Below, one piece after another: positions 1 through 8,409 of a stretch of 31,816 nt of DNA. Where the stretch lies: the NCBI GenBank assembly GCA_043756275.1, contig JAYURJ010000195.1, positions 1 through 31,816 of the forward strand. Direction: 5' to 3'. Numbering within the stretch: position 1 is the first letter of the stretch; every line of letters starts with the position of its first letter. Below the pieces are notes generated by a model, which had not been told where the DNA came from, searched no databases, and saw only the letters and a program-made list of their open reading frames with translations. The translations under genes and the position numbers were made by a program. The DNA comes from UKL13-2 sp043756275. Its GTDB lineage: Bacteria > Pseudomonadota > Gammaproteobacteria > Burkholderiales > Usitatibacteraceae.

Positions 1-1
1 T

Positions 2-196
2 GGTAATGACCTGAAGTTGCGCCTATACGCGAATTTCAAACAAGCCAGTGATGGCGATGTTGCAGGGGACAAGCCGGGGTTTACGGACTTCGTCGGCCGC
101 GCAAAATACGATGCATGGGCGAAGCTGAAAGGCACCTCCAAAGACGATGCGATGACCGCCTATGTCAAGCTCGTGGATCGTGTTCTGAAAGAATAA
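2..196 (+). CDS. Acyl-CoA-binding protein (ACBP), C-terminal part
   Basis: The window opens inside this gene; 64 C-terminal residues are visible. They carry the ACBP signature: a first helix with LKLRLYANFKQAS, a GDKPGF turn, then AKYDAWAKLKG followed by a final helix with AMTAYVKLVDRVLKE. In this family such Tyr, Lys and Trp positions bind the acyl chain and CoA phosphate. The protein would bind medium- and long-chain acyl-CoA in the cytosol, which fits the acyl-CoA ligase and phasin next door. The family is usually 85-90 residues, so roughly 20-25 N-terminal residues lie outside the window. Assignment rests on motif recognition. Confidence 0.85.
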   Translation, partial: GNDLKLRLYANFKQASDGDVAGDKPGFTDFVGRAKYDAWAKLKGTSKDDAMTAYVKLVDRVLKE

Positions 197-226
197 AAAA
201 AAGCCCGATTCTTGCGAATCAGGCTT
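195..226. terminator. Bidirectional rho-independent terminator between ACBP and phasin genes
   Basis: An 11-bp stem (201-211 with 216-226, loop TTGC) with one imperfect position lies between two convergent genes. Read on the minus strand the imperfect pair becomes G-U and the stem is followed by a run of eight T, so it is a strong terminator for the phasin gene. On the plus strand it directly follows the ACBP stop codon. Confidence 0.7.
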
Positions 227-309
227 GAACTCGTCCTTGCATCAACAGAATTCAGGACGAGGAGGAGTCTTCCGCACTCAACGCATGAGTGCGTAAATGT
301 TGCTGAGGA

Positions 310-909
310 TTACTTGCGGCCCGTCTTTGGCGCGGCTTTGCGAACGACGGCCCTGACGACTTTAACGACCTTTTTCGCCTTGGCAACCGGTTTTTTTGCG
401 GCAGCGACTGGTTTCTTTGCGGCTGGACGGACGGCCCGGCGTTTTTCTTGGGCCAGCAATGCACGTACAGCTTCAGACAATTCACCAACCTGGCTGGACA
501 AAGCTTCAACGTCTTTGCTCGTCAATACGCCTAGACGGTTGAGGGAGTTGTGCACGCGGTTTTCGAATACTTGCTCAAGCTTGTCGAACTTGCCGGTAGC
601 CATGTCGATGGTTTTGGATGCCTGTTCTTTGGCCGTTTCAATGGTTGCTTCGGCAACGTGGCGGGTACGCTCTTCAATTTTCGAGCCTTGGGCGACGAGT
701 GTCTCAAAGACTTTTTTGCCTTCGTTCTGCGCTTTCGAAAAAGCCCCCAGACCTGCCAGCCAGATTTGCTGTGCAGAATCCATTACCTGTTTAGCCGATG
801 GCTGCTCGCTGAGGCTGGATGCGATTGCACCAAGCTTGCTTGCCAGTTCGCCTACCGGGCCCGTGGTTGATTTAGTGCTCGTTGCTGCTTTCTTGAATCG
901 TTTTGCCAT
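310..909 (-). CDS. Phasin family protein (PHA granule-associated, PhaF/PhaI type)
   Basis: A 199-residue protein. Residues 1-150 are mostly helical with phasin hallmarks: IWLAGLGAFSKAQNEGKKVFETLVAQG near residues 45-70, then long amphipathic helices. The C-terminus (about residues 160-199) is a Lys/Ala/Pro-rich tail with repeats of the AAKKPVA type, as in PhaF and histone-H1-like proteins. Phasins coat polyhydroxyalkanoate granules, and the basic tail of PhaF-like members binds DNA and helps granules segregate. I chose the ATG at 909 because AAGGAG lies 10 nt upstream and the protein then begins MAKRFKK; an upstream in-frame ATG at 1062 has no such site and adds an atypical 51 residues. It ends in a good terminator shared with the convergent ACBP gene. 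Confidence 0.85.
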   Translation of the reverse strand: MAKRFKKAATSTKSTTGPVGELASKLGAIASSLSEQPSAKQVMDSAQQIWLAGLGAFSKAQNEGKKVFETLVAQGSKIEERTRHVAEATIETAKEQASKTIDMATGKFDKLEQVFENRVHNSLNRLGVLTSKDVEALSSQVGELSEAVRALLAQEKRRAVRPAAKKPVAAAKKPVAKAKKVVKVVRAVVRKAAPKTGRK

Positions 910-1063
910 GATGCCTGCTCCTTGGAGTGATTGATTTTCTATTCCGGGGCAGTGCAGCGGCTGGTGATCTCGCCTGAATCGGGCAATGCCTTTGGATAGC
1001 AAGACTTTACGGCCAAACTTTAGAGTAAACACACTAGACCGGTTACCCGTGGGCTGCGACAAG

Positions 1064-1092
1064 TTTTCACGTTCACGCCAGTACGCTAAGAT
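1064..1092 (+). promoter_or_regulatory. Possible promoter for the acyl-CoA ligase gene
   Basis: TTTTCA (1064-1069), a 17-nt spacer, and TAAGAT (1087-1092) resemble a weak sigma-70 promoter. Transcription would start near 1099, after the first in-frame ATG at 1093, which agrees with the TTG start chosen for the gene. The rest of the 273-bp gap between the phasin and ligase genes (910-1182) shows nothing else I can support. Confidence 0.3.
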
Positions 1093-1182
1093 GTGTGGGA
1101 AACCAAAAAAACATGTTTATTTGCCGCGTTGTCGCCATGTCGATCAGCGGCTGAAACACCACTAAATATCGAGGAGAGCAAT

Positions 1183-2889
1183 TTGAACGCCACCGCCAAC
1201 ACTCTGACAGGTTCATCGCGTGATCACCCCTGGCTGCACTCATACCCGCAGGGCGTACCAGTCGAGATCGACGCTGACAAATTTGCGTCAATCAGTGAAG
1301 TCTTCGCACAATCGTGCGAAAAATTCCGCTCATTGGCGGCATTTTCGTGCATGGGCAAGACGATGACTTACGATGATCTTGATTGCCAGACGTTGGCGCT
1401 CGCAGGTTACCTGCAAGGCGTTCTGAAATTGCAGAAGGGGGACCGTGTGGCCATCATGATGCCCAACATCCTGCAATACCCCGTGGCGGTTTTTGGTATT
1501 CTGCGGGCAGGGCTTGTAGTGGTCAATTGCAATCCGCTCTACACGCCGCGCGAACTTGAGCATCAACTCAAAGACTCCGGTGCCAAAGCCATCGTGATCG
1601 TCGAAAACTTTGCCTGTACCCTCGAGCAGGTGATCGATAAAACCGACATCAAGCACGTCATCACCACCCAACTGGGAGACTTGCTAGGCTTTCCCAAAGC
1701 GCTGTTGACCAACTATGTGGTCAAGCACAAGAAAAAGTTGGTGCCAGCGTGGCACTTGCCGGGGTCTGTAACGTTGAAGTCAGTGCTGGCTGTGGGCAAA
1801 TCGGCAGCATTTACACCACCAAAAATCGTCAATACGGATATTGCTTTTCTGCAATACACGGGCGGCACCACCGGGGTTTCCAAGGGTGCCATGCTGACGC
1901 ACCGCAATCTCGTCGCCAACATGGAGCAAGTCGGCGCGTGGATGGCGGGCCAGTTGCATGATGGCAAGGAAGTGGTGTTCCAACCGTTACCGCTGTATCA
2001 CATCTTCGCGCTCAGCTCTGCGCTGACATTCATGAAGATCGGTTGTGAAACGGTCTTGATCGTCAATCCGCGTGATCTGGACGGGTTTGTCAAGGAGCTG
2101 GCATCGCGACGCTGGAATGTGCTGACGGGCGTAAATACCTTGTTTAATTCGCTGCTGAATCATCCTGAATTCGCCAAGATAGATTTCAGCGAAATGAAAC
2201 TCGCCTTTGGCGGCGGCATGGCGGTGCAGCGCGCGGTTGCCGCACGCTGGAAGGAGGTCACCGGCAAACCGTTGATTGAGGCTTATGGGTTAACCGAGAC
2301 CTCGCCGGGTGCGTGTATCAACCCAATCACGTTGCAGGATTTCAGCGGCGGGATTGGCTTGCCGATATGTTCAACCGTCATGACCATTCGCGATGATGAT
2401 GAAAATATTCTTCCCTTGGGTGAACCCGGTGAAATTTGTATTCATGGCCCGCAGGTGATGCTGGGTTATTGGCAGCGACCTGAGGAGACCGCGAAGGTAA
2501 TGACCAAGGACGGTGCCTTCAAAAGTGGCGATATCGGCGTGATGGACGAGAAGGGTTTTTTCAAAATCGTTGATCGCAAAAAAGACATGATTCTCGTCTC
2601 GGGCTTCAACGTCTACCCGAACGAAATTGAGGACGTGGTGGCGATGTGTCCGGGCGTGCTGGAAGTTTGTGCCGTTGCTTCAGCGGATGAAAAATCCGGC
2701 GAAGTGGTGCGCGTGGTGGTGGTAAAAAAGGATCCTGCGCTCACCAAAGAAGCCGTGATGGCGCATTGCAAGGCCAACCTTACCGGCTACAAGCTGCCGC
2801 GAATTATCGAATTCTGGAGCGATCTGCCAAAGACCAATGTGGGCAAGGTGTTGCGTCGGGAAGTGAAGAACACGCCGGTAAAAGCGTGA
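1183..2889 (+). CDS. fadD: Long-chain fatty acid-CoA ligase (FadD type)
   Basis: A 568-residue AMP-binding enzyme that makes acyl-CoA from fatty acid, ATP and CoA, feeding beta-oxidation or PHA synthesis at the inner membrane. The adenylate-forming motifs are complete: P-loop YTGGTTGVSKG from residue 225, YGLTETSP from 368, hinge region DRKKDMILVSGFN from 464, and the catalytic lysine K555 in NVGKVLRRE. Length matches FadD (about 560). The start is TTG at 1183, preceded by GAGGAG at 1171-1176 with 6-nt spacing; the in-frame ATG at 1093 has no ribosome binding site and lies at or before the likely transcription start. The DUF4287 gene follows 37 bp downstream on the same strand. Substrate chain length is inferred from family resemblance only. 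Confidence 0.9.
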   Translation: MNATANTLTGSSRDHPWLHSYPQGVPVEIDADKFASISEVFAQSCEKFRSLAAFSCMGKTMTYDDLDCQTLALAGYLQGVLKLQKGDRVAIMMPNILQYPVAVFGILRAGLVVVNCNPLYTPRELEHQLKDSGAKAIVIVENFACTLEQVIDKTDIKHVITTQLGDLLGFPKALLTNYVVKHKKKLVPAWHLPGSVTLKSVLAVGKSAAFTPPKIVNTDIAFLQYTGGTTGVSKGAMLTHRNLVANMEQVGAWMAGQLHDGKEVVFQPLPLYHIFALSSALTFMKIGCETVLIVNPRDLDGFVKELASRRWNVLTGVNTLFNSLLNHPEFAKIDFSEMKLAFGGGMAVQRAVAARWKEVTGKPLIEAYGLTETSPGACINPITLQDFSGGIGLPICSTVMTIRDDDENILPLGEPGEICIHGPQVMLGYWQRPEETAKVMTKDGAFKSGDIGVMDEKGFFKIVDRKKDMILVSGFNVYPNEIEDVVAMCPGVLEVCAVASADEKSGEVVRVVVVKKDPALTKEAVMAHCKANLTGYKLPRIIEFWSDLPKTNVGKVLRREVKNTPVKA

Positions 2890-2926
2890 CAGTAAAGTCA
2901 GTGCCTATCTACGCGGTGCAGCCAGC

Positions 2927-3484
2927 ATGAGCACAATCGACGACGCCATCGCGACGATGAAGAAAAATCTCGCGGAGAAAACCGGCAAATCGTTTGCCGC
3001 GTGGGTCAATATCGCGCGCAGCCTTGGCACCGACAAGCACAGCGATATCGTTGCCTACCTTAAAAAGGAAGCGCCGATGGGTCACGGCTACGCGAATGCC
3101 GTCGCACTCGAAGCACGCAAGTCTGCGGTGATTGTCGATGAAGACCCAATCGATTCGCTTTATGCCGGCGACAAAGCCTCACTGAGGCCGCTGTACGACG
3201 CCATTGCCGCCACCGTCGCCACATTCGGCAAGGATGTAGAGTTTGCGCCGAAGAAAGCTTACGTCAGTTTGCGTCGCGCCAGGCAATTCGCACTGGTGCA
3301 GCCGTCCACCGCAACGCGCGTCGATATCGGCATTAACCTCAAAGGTGTGCTGCCGGTCGGCAAGCTGGAAGCGGCCGGGACGTGGAACGGCATGGTGAGC
3401 CACCGCGTGAAATTGATCACGATGGCGGACTTCAACAAAGATGTGAAGGCGTGGTTGAAGCAGGCTTATGAGCAGGCTGGTTAG
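2927..3484 (+). CDS. DUF4287 / DUF5655 domain protein, function unknown
   Basis: A 185-residue soluble protein. Residues 1-65 look like DUF4287 (helical, with GKSFAAWVNIARSLGTDKH and LKKEAPMGHGYANAVALEAR). Residues 75-185 look like DUF5655 (SLYAGDKASLRPLYDAI, then FAPKKAYVSLRRARQFALVQP and a C-terminal helix). This two-domain arrangement recurs in bacteria without an established biochemical role. There is no signal peptide or membrane segment and no clear Shine-Dalgarno sequence before the ATG. It may be co-transcribed with the acyl-CoA ligase 37 bp upstream, and it converges with the hydrolase gene only 9 bp away with no terminator between them. Confidence 0.7.
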   Translation: MSTIDDAIATMKKNLAEKTGKSFAAWVNIARSLGTDKHSDIVAYLKKEAPMGHGYANAVALEARKSAVIVDEDPIDSLYAGDKASLRPLYDAIAATVATFGKDVEFAPKKAYVSLRRARQFALVQPSTATRVDIGINLKGVLPVGKLEAAGTWNGMVSHRVKLITMADFNKDVKAWLKQAYEQAG

Positions 3485-3493
3485 TGACTATGT

Positions 3494-4732
3494 TTAGGCC
3501 AACAGCCACTTCCTGATTCGTAGGTAGACGATCTTTCGATCCAGCAAATCCATGTGGTTCATGTCGTGACCTGTCCACTGGTGCGACTTGGCAAACGCGA
3601 GGCTGCGCGTCGGGTCTTTGTGATGGCCGAGCGCGCTATGTACTGGCACCAGACCATCGCCGAGTATACGACCTGATGCAGCACCTGATTTCTTGCCAAT
3701 GGAAGCGGCAATCGCGTAGCACTGCACGCCGCTTGGGAGTGGCAGATCATGCGTTTTGTCTGCATTTGATGATGCGAAACGATCCTGACCTTCCCAGTCT
3801 TCGTCGCGCACACCGGCGTGACGCAGATCGGTGATGCCTGCACTGCGAACCTTTGCCAACCGCGCAAATGCTGCCGTGTACGGGCTGGCATCGAGAATCA
3901 CATTCACCCAGTTGCCGCCGCGCTCCAGTGGCGCGCCAAAGTGCGGCGTGCCGAGGAAAACAATCTTTTTCAGCAGTCGCCGCCAGCGGTGATTCGCCTG
4001 ATCGCCAAAGTCACACGCACTGCGCGTCACCAGGCCGCCCATGCTGTGGGCGATGATGGTGATGTCATCCACCGGCACCGGCCAAGCCTTTAGCAGCGCC
4101 TGAATCTGTTCGGCAAAGGCACGCCCACTGATGGAAATATGCTGGCCGCTGTTGTAGTGCAAATACACGCTTGTGAACGGTGTTTCAAAAGCCGGATCGG
4201 CTGCCAGCATCGCCCCGTGGTCATGACCATTACGTTGCCATTGCAGATCGCTCATGCACAAACCATGCACCAGCAATAAAATCTTGCCGCTTGCCTGCGG
4301 GATCGCGAGAGAAAGCGCTTTCTTTGTCAGTGTCAGCGCTTCGCCGTTACGCCGCAACTGCATCGAAATCGTCAGCGGATTTCCGCTCGTCACCAAATGG
4401 TCGCCGAGCACACCGTTAAGTGCTGAGACGACCGCCTCACGCGCATTCGATGGTGATTCTTGTTTCACCAGCTCAACGACCTGCCCGAGCGCGAGATCAA
4501 GCCCGCCACCCACCGCGCGCGTCGTGCCGCGAATAGTGCGGTAAACAAAACCGGTAATGCCGCTGGTGGGGTCTGCCGATGCCGTGCCGAGAATGCCGGG
4601 TATGCGGGAAATATTTTTGTGCATGGTCTCGACTAAATTCGTCAAGCCGATCGTGGCATCGATGGCGAGCCGACTGGCACCGCGAAGGTCGGACGGATGA
4701 ACGTGTTGCCCGCTGGGGGACCGCTTCGGCAT
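3494..4732 (-). CDS. Alpha/beta hydrolase, lipase/PGAP1-like
   Basis: A 412-residue serine hydrolase. The fold is marked by LLLVHGLCMSD (oxyanion strand, about residue 152 onward), the nucleophile elbow AHSMGG with S230, GTPHFGAPLE after it, D359 in GDGLVPVHS and H393 in MNHMDLL, which together make a plausible Ser-Asp-His triad. The first 110 residues are an extension without clear homology that may be helical. No signal peptide is seen, so it is probably cytosolic or peripherally membrane-bound. The ATG at 4732 is preceded by GGAAGG. The GTPHFGAP motif is typical of triacylglycerol lipases and PGAP1-like hydrolases; near a phasin and acyl-CoA ligase a role with lipids is reasonable, but the substrate is unknown. 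Confidence 0.8.
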   Translation of the reverse strand: MPKRSPSGQHVHPSDLRGASRLAIDATIGLTNLVETMHKNISRIPGILGTASADPTSGITGFVYRTIRGTTRAVGGGLDLALGQVVELVKQESPSNAREAVVSALNGVLGDHLVTSGNPLTISMQLRRNGEALTLTKKALSLAIPQASGKILLLVHGLCMSDLQWQRNGHDHGAMLAADPAFETPFTSVYLHYNSGQHISISGRAFAEQIQALLKAWPVPVDDITIIAHSMGGLVTRSACDFGDQANHRWRRLLKKIVFLGTPHFGAPLERGGNWVNVILDASPYTAAFARLAKVRSAGITDLRHAGVRDEDWEGQDRFASSNADKTHDLPLPSGVQCYAIAASIGKKSGAASGRILGDGLVPVHSALGHHKDPTRSLAFAKSHQWTGHDMNHMDLLDRKIVYLRIRKWLLA

Positions 4733-4837
4733 TATTGGCCTTCCGACTTTAATATTAAACCCTAGTATTCACGGGAGTTCCCAGGCCATTTTGGCCTGCA
4801 ACCCGCACCAGCACTTGATCTATATGTTTTTTGTTGA

Positions 4838-4868
4838 ATGAAAAGAGCCGGACGCATCCGGCTCCTTT
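4838..4868 (-). terminator. Rho-independent terminator of acnA
   Basis: A perfect 8-bp stem (4845-4852 with 4857-4864, loop CGCA) is followed on the minus strand by TTTTC, 34 bp after the acnA stop codon. The rest of 4733-4901 holds only the upstream region of the hydrolase gene. Confidence 0.8.
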
Positions 4869-4901
4869 CACTGGTTTTGCCGTAAAACCGACGCTCGCTT
4901 G

Positions 4902-7595
4902 TTACGCCACCAACTCCCGCAACACATACGGCAAAATTCCGCCGTGCAGATAGTAATCAACCTCGATTGGCGTATCGATCCGCAATAGCACGATGACGTT
5001 TTGCGCGGTGCCGTCTTTGCGTTTGATCACCAGCGTGACATCCATCTGCGGTTTGATGCCGCTCTCGACACCGATGATATCGAAGTCCTCGTCGCCTTTG
5101 ATGCCCAGTGATGTCGCGGTATCGCTGCCCTTGAATTGGCAGGCCAGCACGCCCATGCCGATCAGGTTGGAGCGATGGATGCGCTCGAAGCTCTTGGCAA
5201 TGACAGCCTTCACGCCGAGTAACTGGGTGCCCTTGGCGGCCCAGTCGCGCGACGAACCGGTGCCATATTCTTCTCCGCCGAACACGACCGTTGGCGTATG
5301 CGCGGCGATATAGCGCATCGCGGCATCATAAATCGGCAGTTGATCGCCCGACGGCTGCATCAACGTCAGGCCACCTTCGACACGCGTGCCATCGGCCTTG
5401 GCGGGAATCATCAGGTTCTTGATGCGAACGTTCGCGAACGTGCCGCGCATCATCACGTCATGATTGCCGCGTCGTGCGCCGTAGCTGTTGAAATCAGCTT
5501 TCAGCACTTTGTTGTCGATCAGGAATTTTCCGGCAGGTGACGTGTCTTTGATCGATCCTGCAGGAGAGATATGATCGGTCGTCACGGAATCGCCGAATAT
5601 GCCAAGCGCTTTCGCGCCTTTGATGTCGTGCGCTTTGCCTGCACCCATGCCGAAGCCCGCAAAGAACGGCGGTTCGGCGATGTAGGTGGATTTTGGCCAG
5701 TCGTACACTTGGCCAACGGTTCCCTTGATGTTCTGCCAGAGCGGATTGTCCGCACCCAGATTCGAATAGCGCTCTTTGAACACGGCAGGGTCCATCGCAA
5801 AGCCCAACACACCGGCGATTTCGTGGCTGGTCGGCCAGATGTCTTTCAAATACACCGGGCCGTTGGTGCCCTGACCGACGGGTTCGGTTTGCAAATCGAC
5901 CAACACGCTACCGGCAATGGCATACGCCACCACCAGCGGCGGCGAGGCGAGAAAGTTGGCGCGAATATTGGCGTGAATGCGCGCTTCAAAATTGCGATTA
6001 CCCGACAGCACTGCGGCGCAGACGAGGTCGTTCTTTACAATCGATTCCTCGATGGGCTCGGCCAATGGCCCTGCGTTGCCGATACACGTCGTGCAGCCGT
6101 AACCGGCGAGGTAGAAGCCCATTTTTTCGAGGTAAGGCAACAATCCCGATTTGGTCAAATAGTCCGTGACCACACGGCTTCCCGGCGCCAGCGACGTCTT
6201 GATGTGTGGTTTGACCGTCAGGCCATGCTCCACCGCTTTTTTGGCGAGCAAGCCTGCTGCCAACATGACGCTCGGGTTTGAGGTATTGGTGCAAGATGTG
6301 ATGGCCGCGATCAGCACATCACCCGAGCCCAGATCAACGCCGTCACCCGTCTTGAAACGCTTGGCCAAATCATCAGCCGCTTTGGCGAAACCATTCTCAG
6401 CTGGCGGCTTGGAAAAGAGCGATGTGAATTGTGATTTCATTTGGCCAAGCTCTATCCGATCCTGCGGACGCTTTGGCCCGGCCAGTGAGGTCTTGATGGT
6501 GGAGAGGTCAAGTCCGAGCGTGGTCGAATAATCGCAATCGCCTGCCATCGGCACGCCGAACATGCCCTGCGCCTTGAAGTAGCTTTCGCATTTATCGAGT
6601 TCTTCAGCGGTGCGGCCACCGGCGCGGAAATATTCCATCGTCGCTTCATCGACCGGGAAAAATCCCATCGTGGCACCGTACTCAGGCGCCATGTTGGCGA
6701 TGGTGGCACGATCTGGCACGCTCAGCGCGCGTGCACCTTCGCCGAAGAATTCCACAAACTTGCCCACCACTTTTGCTTTGCGCAACATTTCGGTCACGGT
6801 AAGTACCAGATCGGTCGCGGTGGTACCCTCTGGCAATTTGCCGGTGAGGTTCACGCCGACCACATCGGGTGTCAGGAAATAGACTGGCTGGCCGAGCATG
6901 CCCGCCTCTGCCTCGATGCCGCCCACGCCCCAGCCGACCACACCGACGCCGTTGATCATGGTGGTGTGCGAATCGGTGCCCACCAGAGAATCGGGGTAGA
7001 GCACGCCATTCTTGTCGTGCACGCCACGCGCGAGGTATTCAAGGTTCACCTGATGCACGATACCGATTCCCGGTGGCACCACCTTGAAGGTGTCGAACGC
7101 CTGCATGCCCCATTTCATAAATTCATAACGCTCCTGATTCCGCTGGAATTCGAGCTTCATATTAAGGTCGAGCGAATCTGGGGTGCCGTAGTGATCGATC
7201 TGCACCGAGTGATCGACAACAAGATCAACCGGCACCAGCGGCTCAATTACTTTTGGATTCTTGCCCAGCTTGGCTGCCACGCCGCGCATTGCAGCCAGAT
7301 CCGCCAGCAGCGGCACGCCGGTGAAATCCTGCAATACAATACGCGCCACTACAAACGGAATTTCATTGGTACGCGGCGTACTCGGCTGCCACGCAGCGAG
7401 CTCCTTGATGTGTTCCTCCGTTACCTTCTTGCCATCACAGTTTCGCAGCACGCTCTCGAGCACGATGCGAATCGAAATTGGTAGTCGCTTCACATTGGGA
7501 AACACCTCGGCCAATTTTGGCAGCGAATAGTAGGTGGCGGTCTTACCGGATTTCAGCGTCAGTTGCTGGCGGGTGTCGTGCAGATTGTGTGCCAT
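4902..7595 (-). CDS. acnA: Aconitate hydratase A
   Basis: An 897-residue aconitase that interconverts citrate and isocitrate in the TCA cycle. The [4Fe-4S] ligands are all present: C435 in SCTNTSNPSV, and C501 and C504 in GYGCTTCIGNAGPL. They fall at the same residue numbers as in E. coli AcnA (891 aa) as I recall them. The swivel domain has GEEYGTGSSRDWAAKG near the C-terminus. The start at 7595 (MAHNLHDTRQQ) has GAGGAC upstream; an in-frame ATG at 7730 would overlap vapC and add unrelated residues. It is transcribed in the same direction as the vapBC pair and begins only 34 bp after vapC, so read-through from the toxin-antitoxin promoter is possible. A good terminator follows. The known alternative RNA-binding role of apo-aconitase cannot be judged here. 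Confidence 0.97.
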   Translation of the reverse strand: MAHNLHDTRQQLTLKSGKTATYYSLPKLAEVFPNVKRLPISIRIVLESVLRNCDGKKVTEEHIKELAAWQPSTPRTNEIPFVVARIVLQDFTGVPLLADLAAMRGVAAKLGKNPKVIEPLVPVDLVVDHSVQIDHYGTPDSLDLNMKLEFQRNQERYEFMKWGMQAFDTFKVVPPGIGIVHQVNLEYLARGVHDKNGVLYPDSLVGTDSHTTMINGVGVVGWGVGGIEAEAGMLGQPVYFLTPDVVGVNLTGKLPEGTTATDLVLTVTEMLRKAKVVGKFVEFFGEGARALSVPDRATIANMAPEYGATMGFFPVDEATMEYFRAGGRTAEELDKCESYFKAQGMFGVPMAGDCDYSTTLGLDLSTIKTSLAGPKRPQDRIELGQMKSQFTSLFSKPPAENGFAKAADDLAKRFKTGDGVDLGSGDVLIAAITSCTNTSNPSVMLAAGLLAKKAVEHGLTVKPHIKTSLAPGSRVVTDYLTKSGLLPYLEKMGFYLAGYGCTTCIGNAGPLAEPIEESIVKNDLVCAAVLSGNRNFEARIHANIRANFLASPPLVVAYAIAGSVLVDLQTEPVGQGTNGPVYLKDIWPTSHEIAGVLGFAMDPAVFKERYSNLGADNPLWQNIKGTVGQVYDWPKSTYIAEPPFFAGFGMGAGKAHDIKGAKALGIFGDSVTTDHISPAGSIKDTSPAGKFLIDNKVLKADFNSYGARRGNHDVMMRGTFANVRIKNLMIPAKADGTRVEGGLTLMQPSGDQLPIYDAAMRYIAAHTPTVVFGGEEYGTGSSRDWAAKGTQLLGVKAVIAKSFERIHRSNLIGMGVLACQFKGSDTATSLGIKGDEDFDIIGVESGIKPQMDVTLVIKRKDGTAQNVIVLLRIDTPIEVDYYLHGGILPYVLRELVA

Positions 7596-7614
7596 GGTGG
7601 GTCCTCTGGATGAG

Positions 7615-7636
7615 CGCGTGACGGGTTGGTCACGCG
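7615..7636. repeat. 8-bp perfect inverted repeat over the vapC stop codon
   Basis: CGCGTGAC (7615-7622) and GTCACGCG (7629-7636) are perfectly complementary with a 6-nt loop. On the minus strand the hairpin covers the vapC TGA (7630-7632) and ends 19 nt before the acnA start codon. There is no T run, so it is not a classical terminator; it could be an mRNA-processing or stability element between vapC and acnA. Confidence 0.55.
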
Positions 7637-8034
7637 GCGGGATCGATAATTCTAAGGCCTTTGAAATAATCACGGTAGAAACCAGCGTCGCGCGTAAGCA
7701 GGCAATCCGCCTGTACCATCGCGTGGGCACCGATCAGAAAATCGGCTGATACGCGGCCGCGCGGACCTTTGTTCCTGGCGTACTGGTACATGACACCGGC
7801 TGCAGCGAGTGCCGCGTCTAGCGAAACTTCGCTGTATTCAATGTGGGCATCGCCGAAAAACTCTCGCAATTGCGCGGGCTTTTCAAAGTATCGCCCCAAT
7901 TCCGCGACGACCGGTGCGCTGACACACGACACGCCCTGCTCAGCCGCAGTAGTTAGCGCTAGGAGGGACGCTTCCGCGAGCGGCGACCCCTTGACAATAT
8001 CAAACAACACGCTGGAATCAATTGCGGTAATCAT
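7630..8034 (-). CDS. PIN-domain toxin (VapC family)
   Basis: A 134-residue PIN-domain protein, presumably a Mg-dependent ribonuclease toxin. The four acidic residues expected at the active site can be placed: D6 in ITAIDSSVLFD, E45 in VVAELGRYF, D98 in SADFLIGAHA and D116 in LLTRDAGFY. Length matches VapC (125-145). The ATG at 8034 overlaps the antitoxin stop codon (ATGA), the usual coupling in such operons. Targets in this family are tRNAs or rRNA, but the target here is unknown. It is likely held inactive by the AbrB-type partner encoded upstream and repressed with it through the operator before vapB. Confidence 0.88.
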   Translation of the reverse strand: MITAIDSSVLFDIVKGSPLAEASLLALTTAAEQGVSCVSAPVVAELGRYFEKPAQLREFFGDAHIEYSEVSLDAALAAAGVMYQYARNKGPRGRVSADFLIGAHAMVQADCLLTRDAGFYRDYFKGLRIIDPAA

Positions 8035-8345
8035 TTTTTCTTGCGACGCGCTTTCAAAATCTTGACGGCTTCGTCGGGCGGTAAATTGACAATCCGAACG
8101 TCTTCCTTCGAGCCGGTCCACGGAAACGGACGACCACGTAGTTCTTCCATTATTTCGTCAGTCGATTGCCCATTTTTGCTGAATTTGCCTACCCATTTAT
8201 TGAGTTGCAGGGAAACTTTTTTGCGCAACAGCAATTGGCCGTTCTTGATTTCAACGTCTAGTTTCGTTCCTGGCGAGAGACCAAGCTTGTCGCGCGCTTC
8301 CTTGGGTAAAGTGATCTGGCCACGCTCGGCGACGGTCGCTTCCAT
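8031..8345 (-). CDS. AbrB/MazE-type antitoxin (VapB family)
   Basis: A 104-residue protein whose first 45 residues form a swapped-hairpin AbrB domain: MEATVAERGQITLPKEARDK, then LGLSPGTKLDVEI and LLLRKK. The C-terminal half (FSKNGQSTDEIMEELRG and a Lys/Arg-rich end) would wrap the PIN toxin. It starts at 8345 with GGGAG upstream; an in-frame upstream ATG at 8429 lies before the probable promoter and is rejected. As in the family, the toxin-antitoxin complex should bind the palindrome at 8410-8432 and repress its own operon. Confidence 0.85.
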   Translation of the reverse strand: MEATVAERGQITLPKEARDKLGLSPGTKLDVEIKNGQLLLRKKVSLQLNKWVGKFSKNGQSTDEIMEELRGRPFPWTGSKEDVRIVNLPPDEAVKILKARRKKK

Positions 8346-8378
8346 TTGTGGTTCTCCCAAATCGATTGGCAGGATTTT

Positions 8379-8407
8379 ATGATACGGCTTACATCGGTAT
8401 GAATCAA
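8379..8407 (-). promoter_or_regulatory. Promoter of the vapBC operon
   Basis: On the minus strand, TTGATT (8407-8402), exactly 17 nt, then TATCAT (8384-8379) form a good sigma-70 promoter 34 bp upstream of the antitoxin start codon. Confidence 0.65.
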
Positions 8408-8409
8408 TG

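Noticed and set aside
212..934. Long plus-strand open frame over the phasin gene
   Set aside because: It mirrors the Lys/Ala-rich phasin coding sequence, has low-complexity composition and no ribosome binding site; the phasin on the minus strand explains it.
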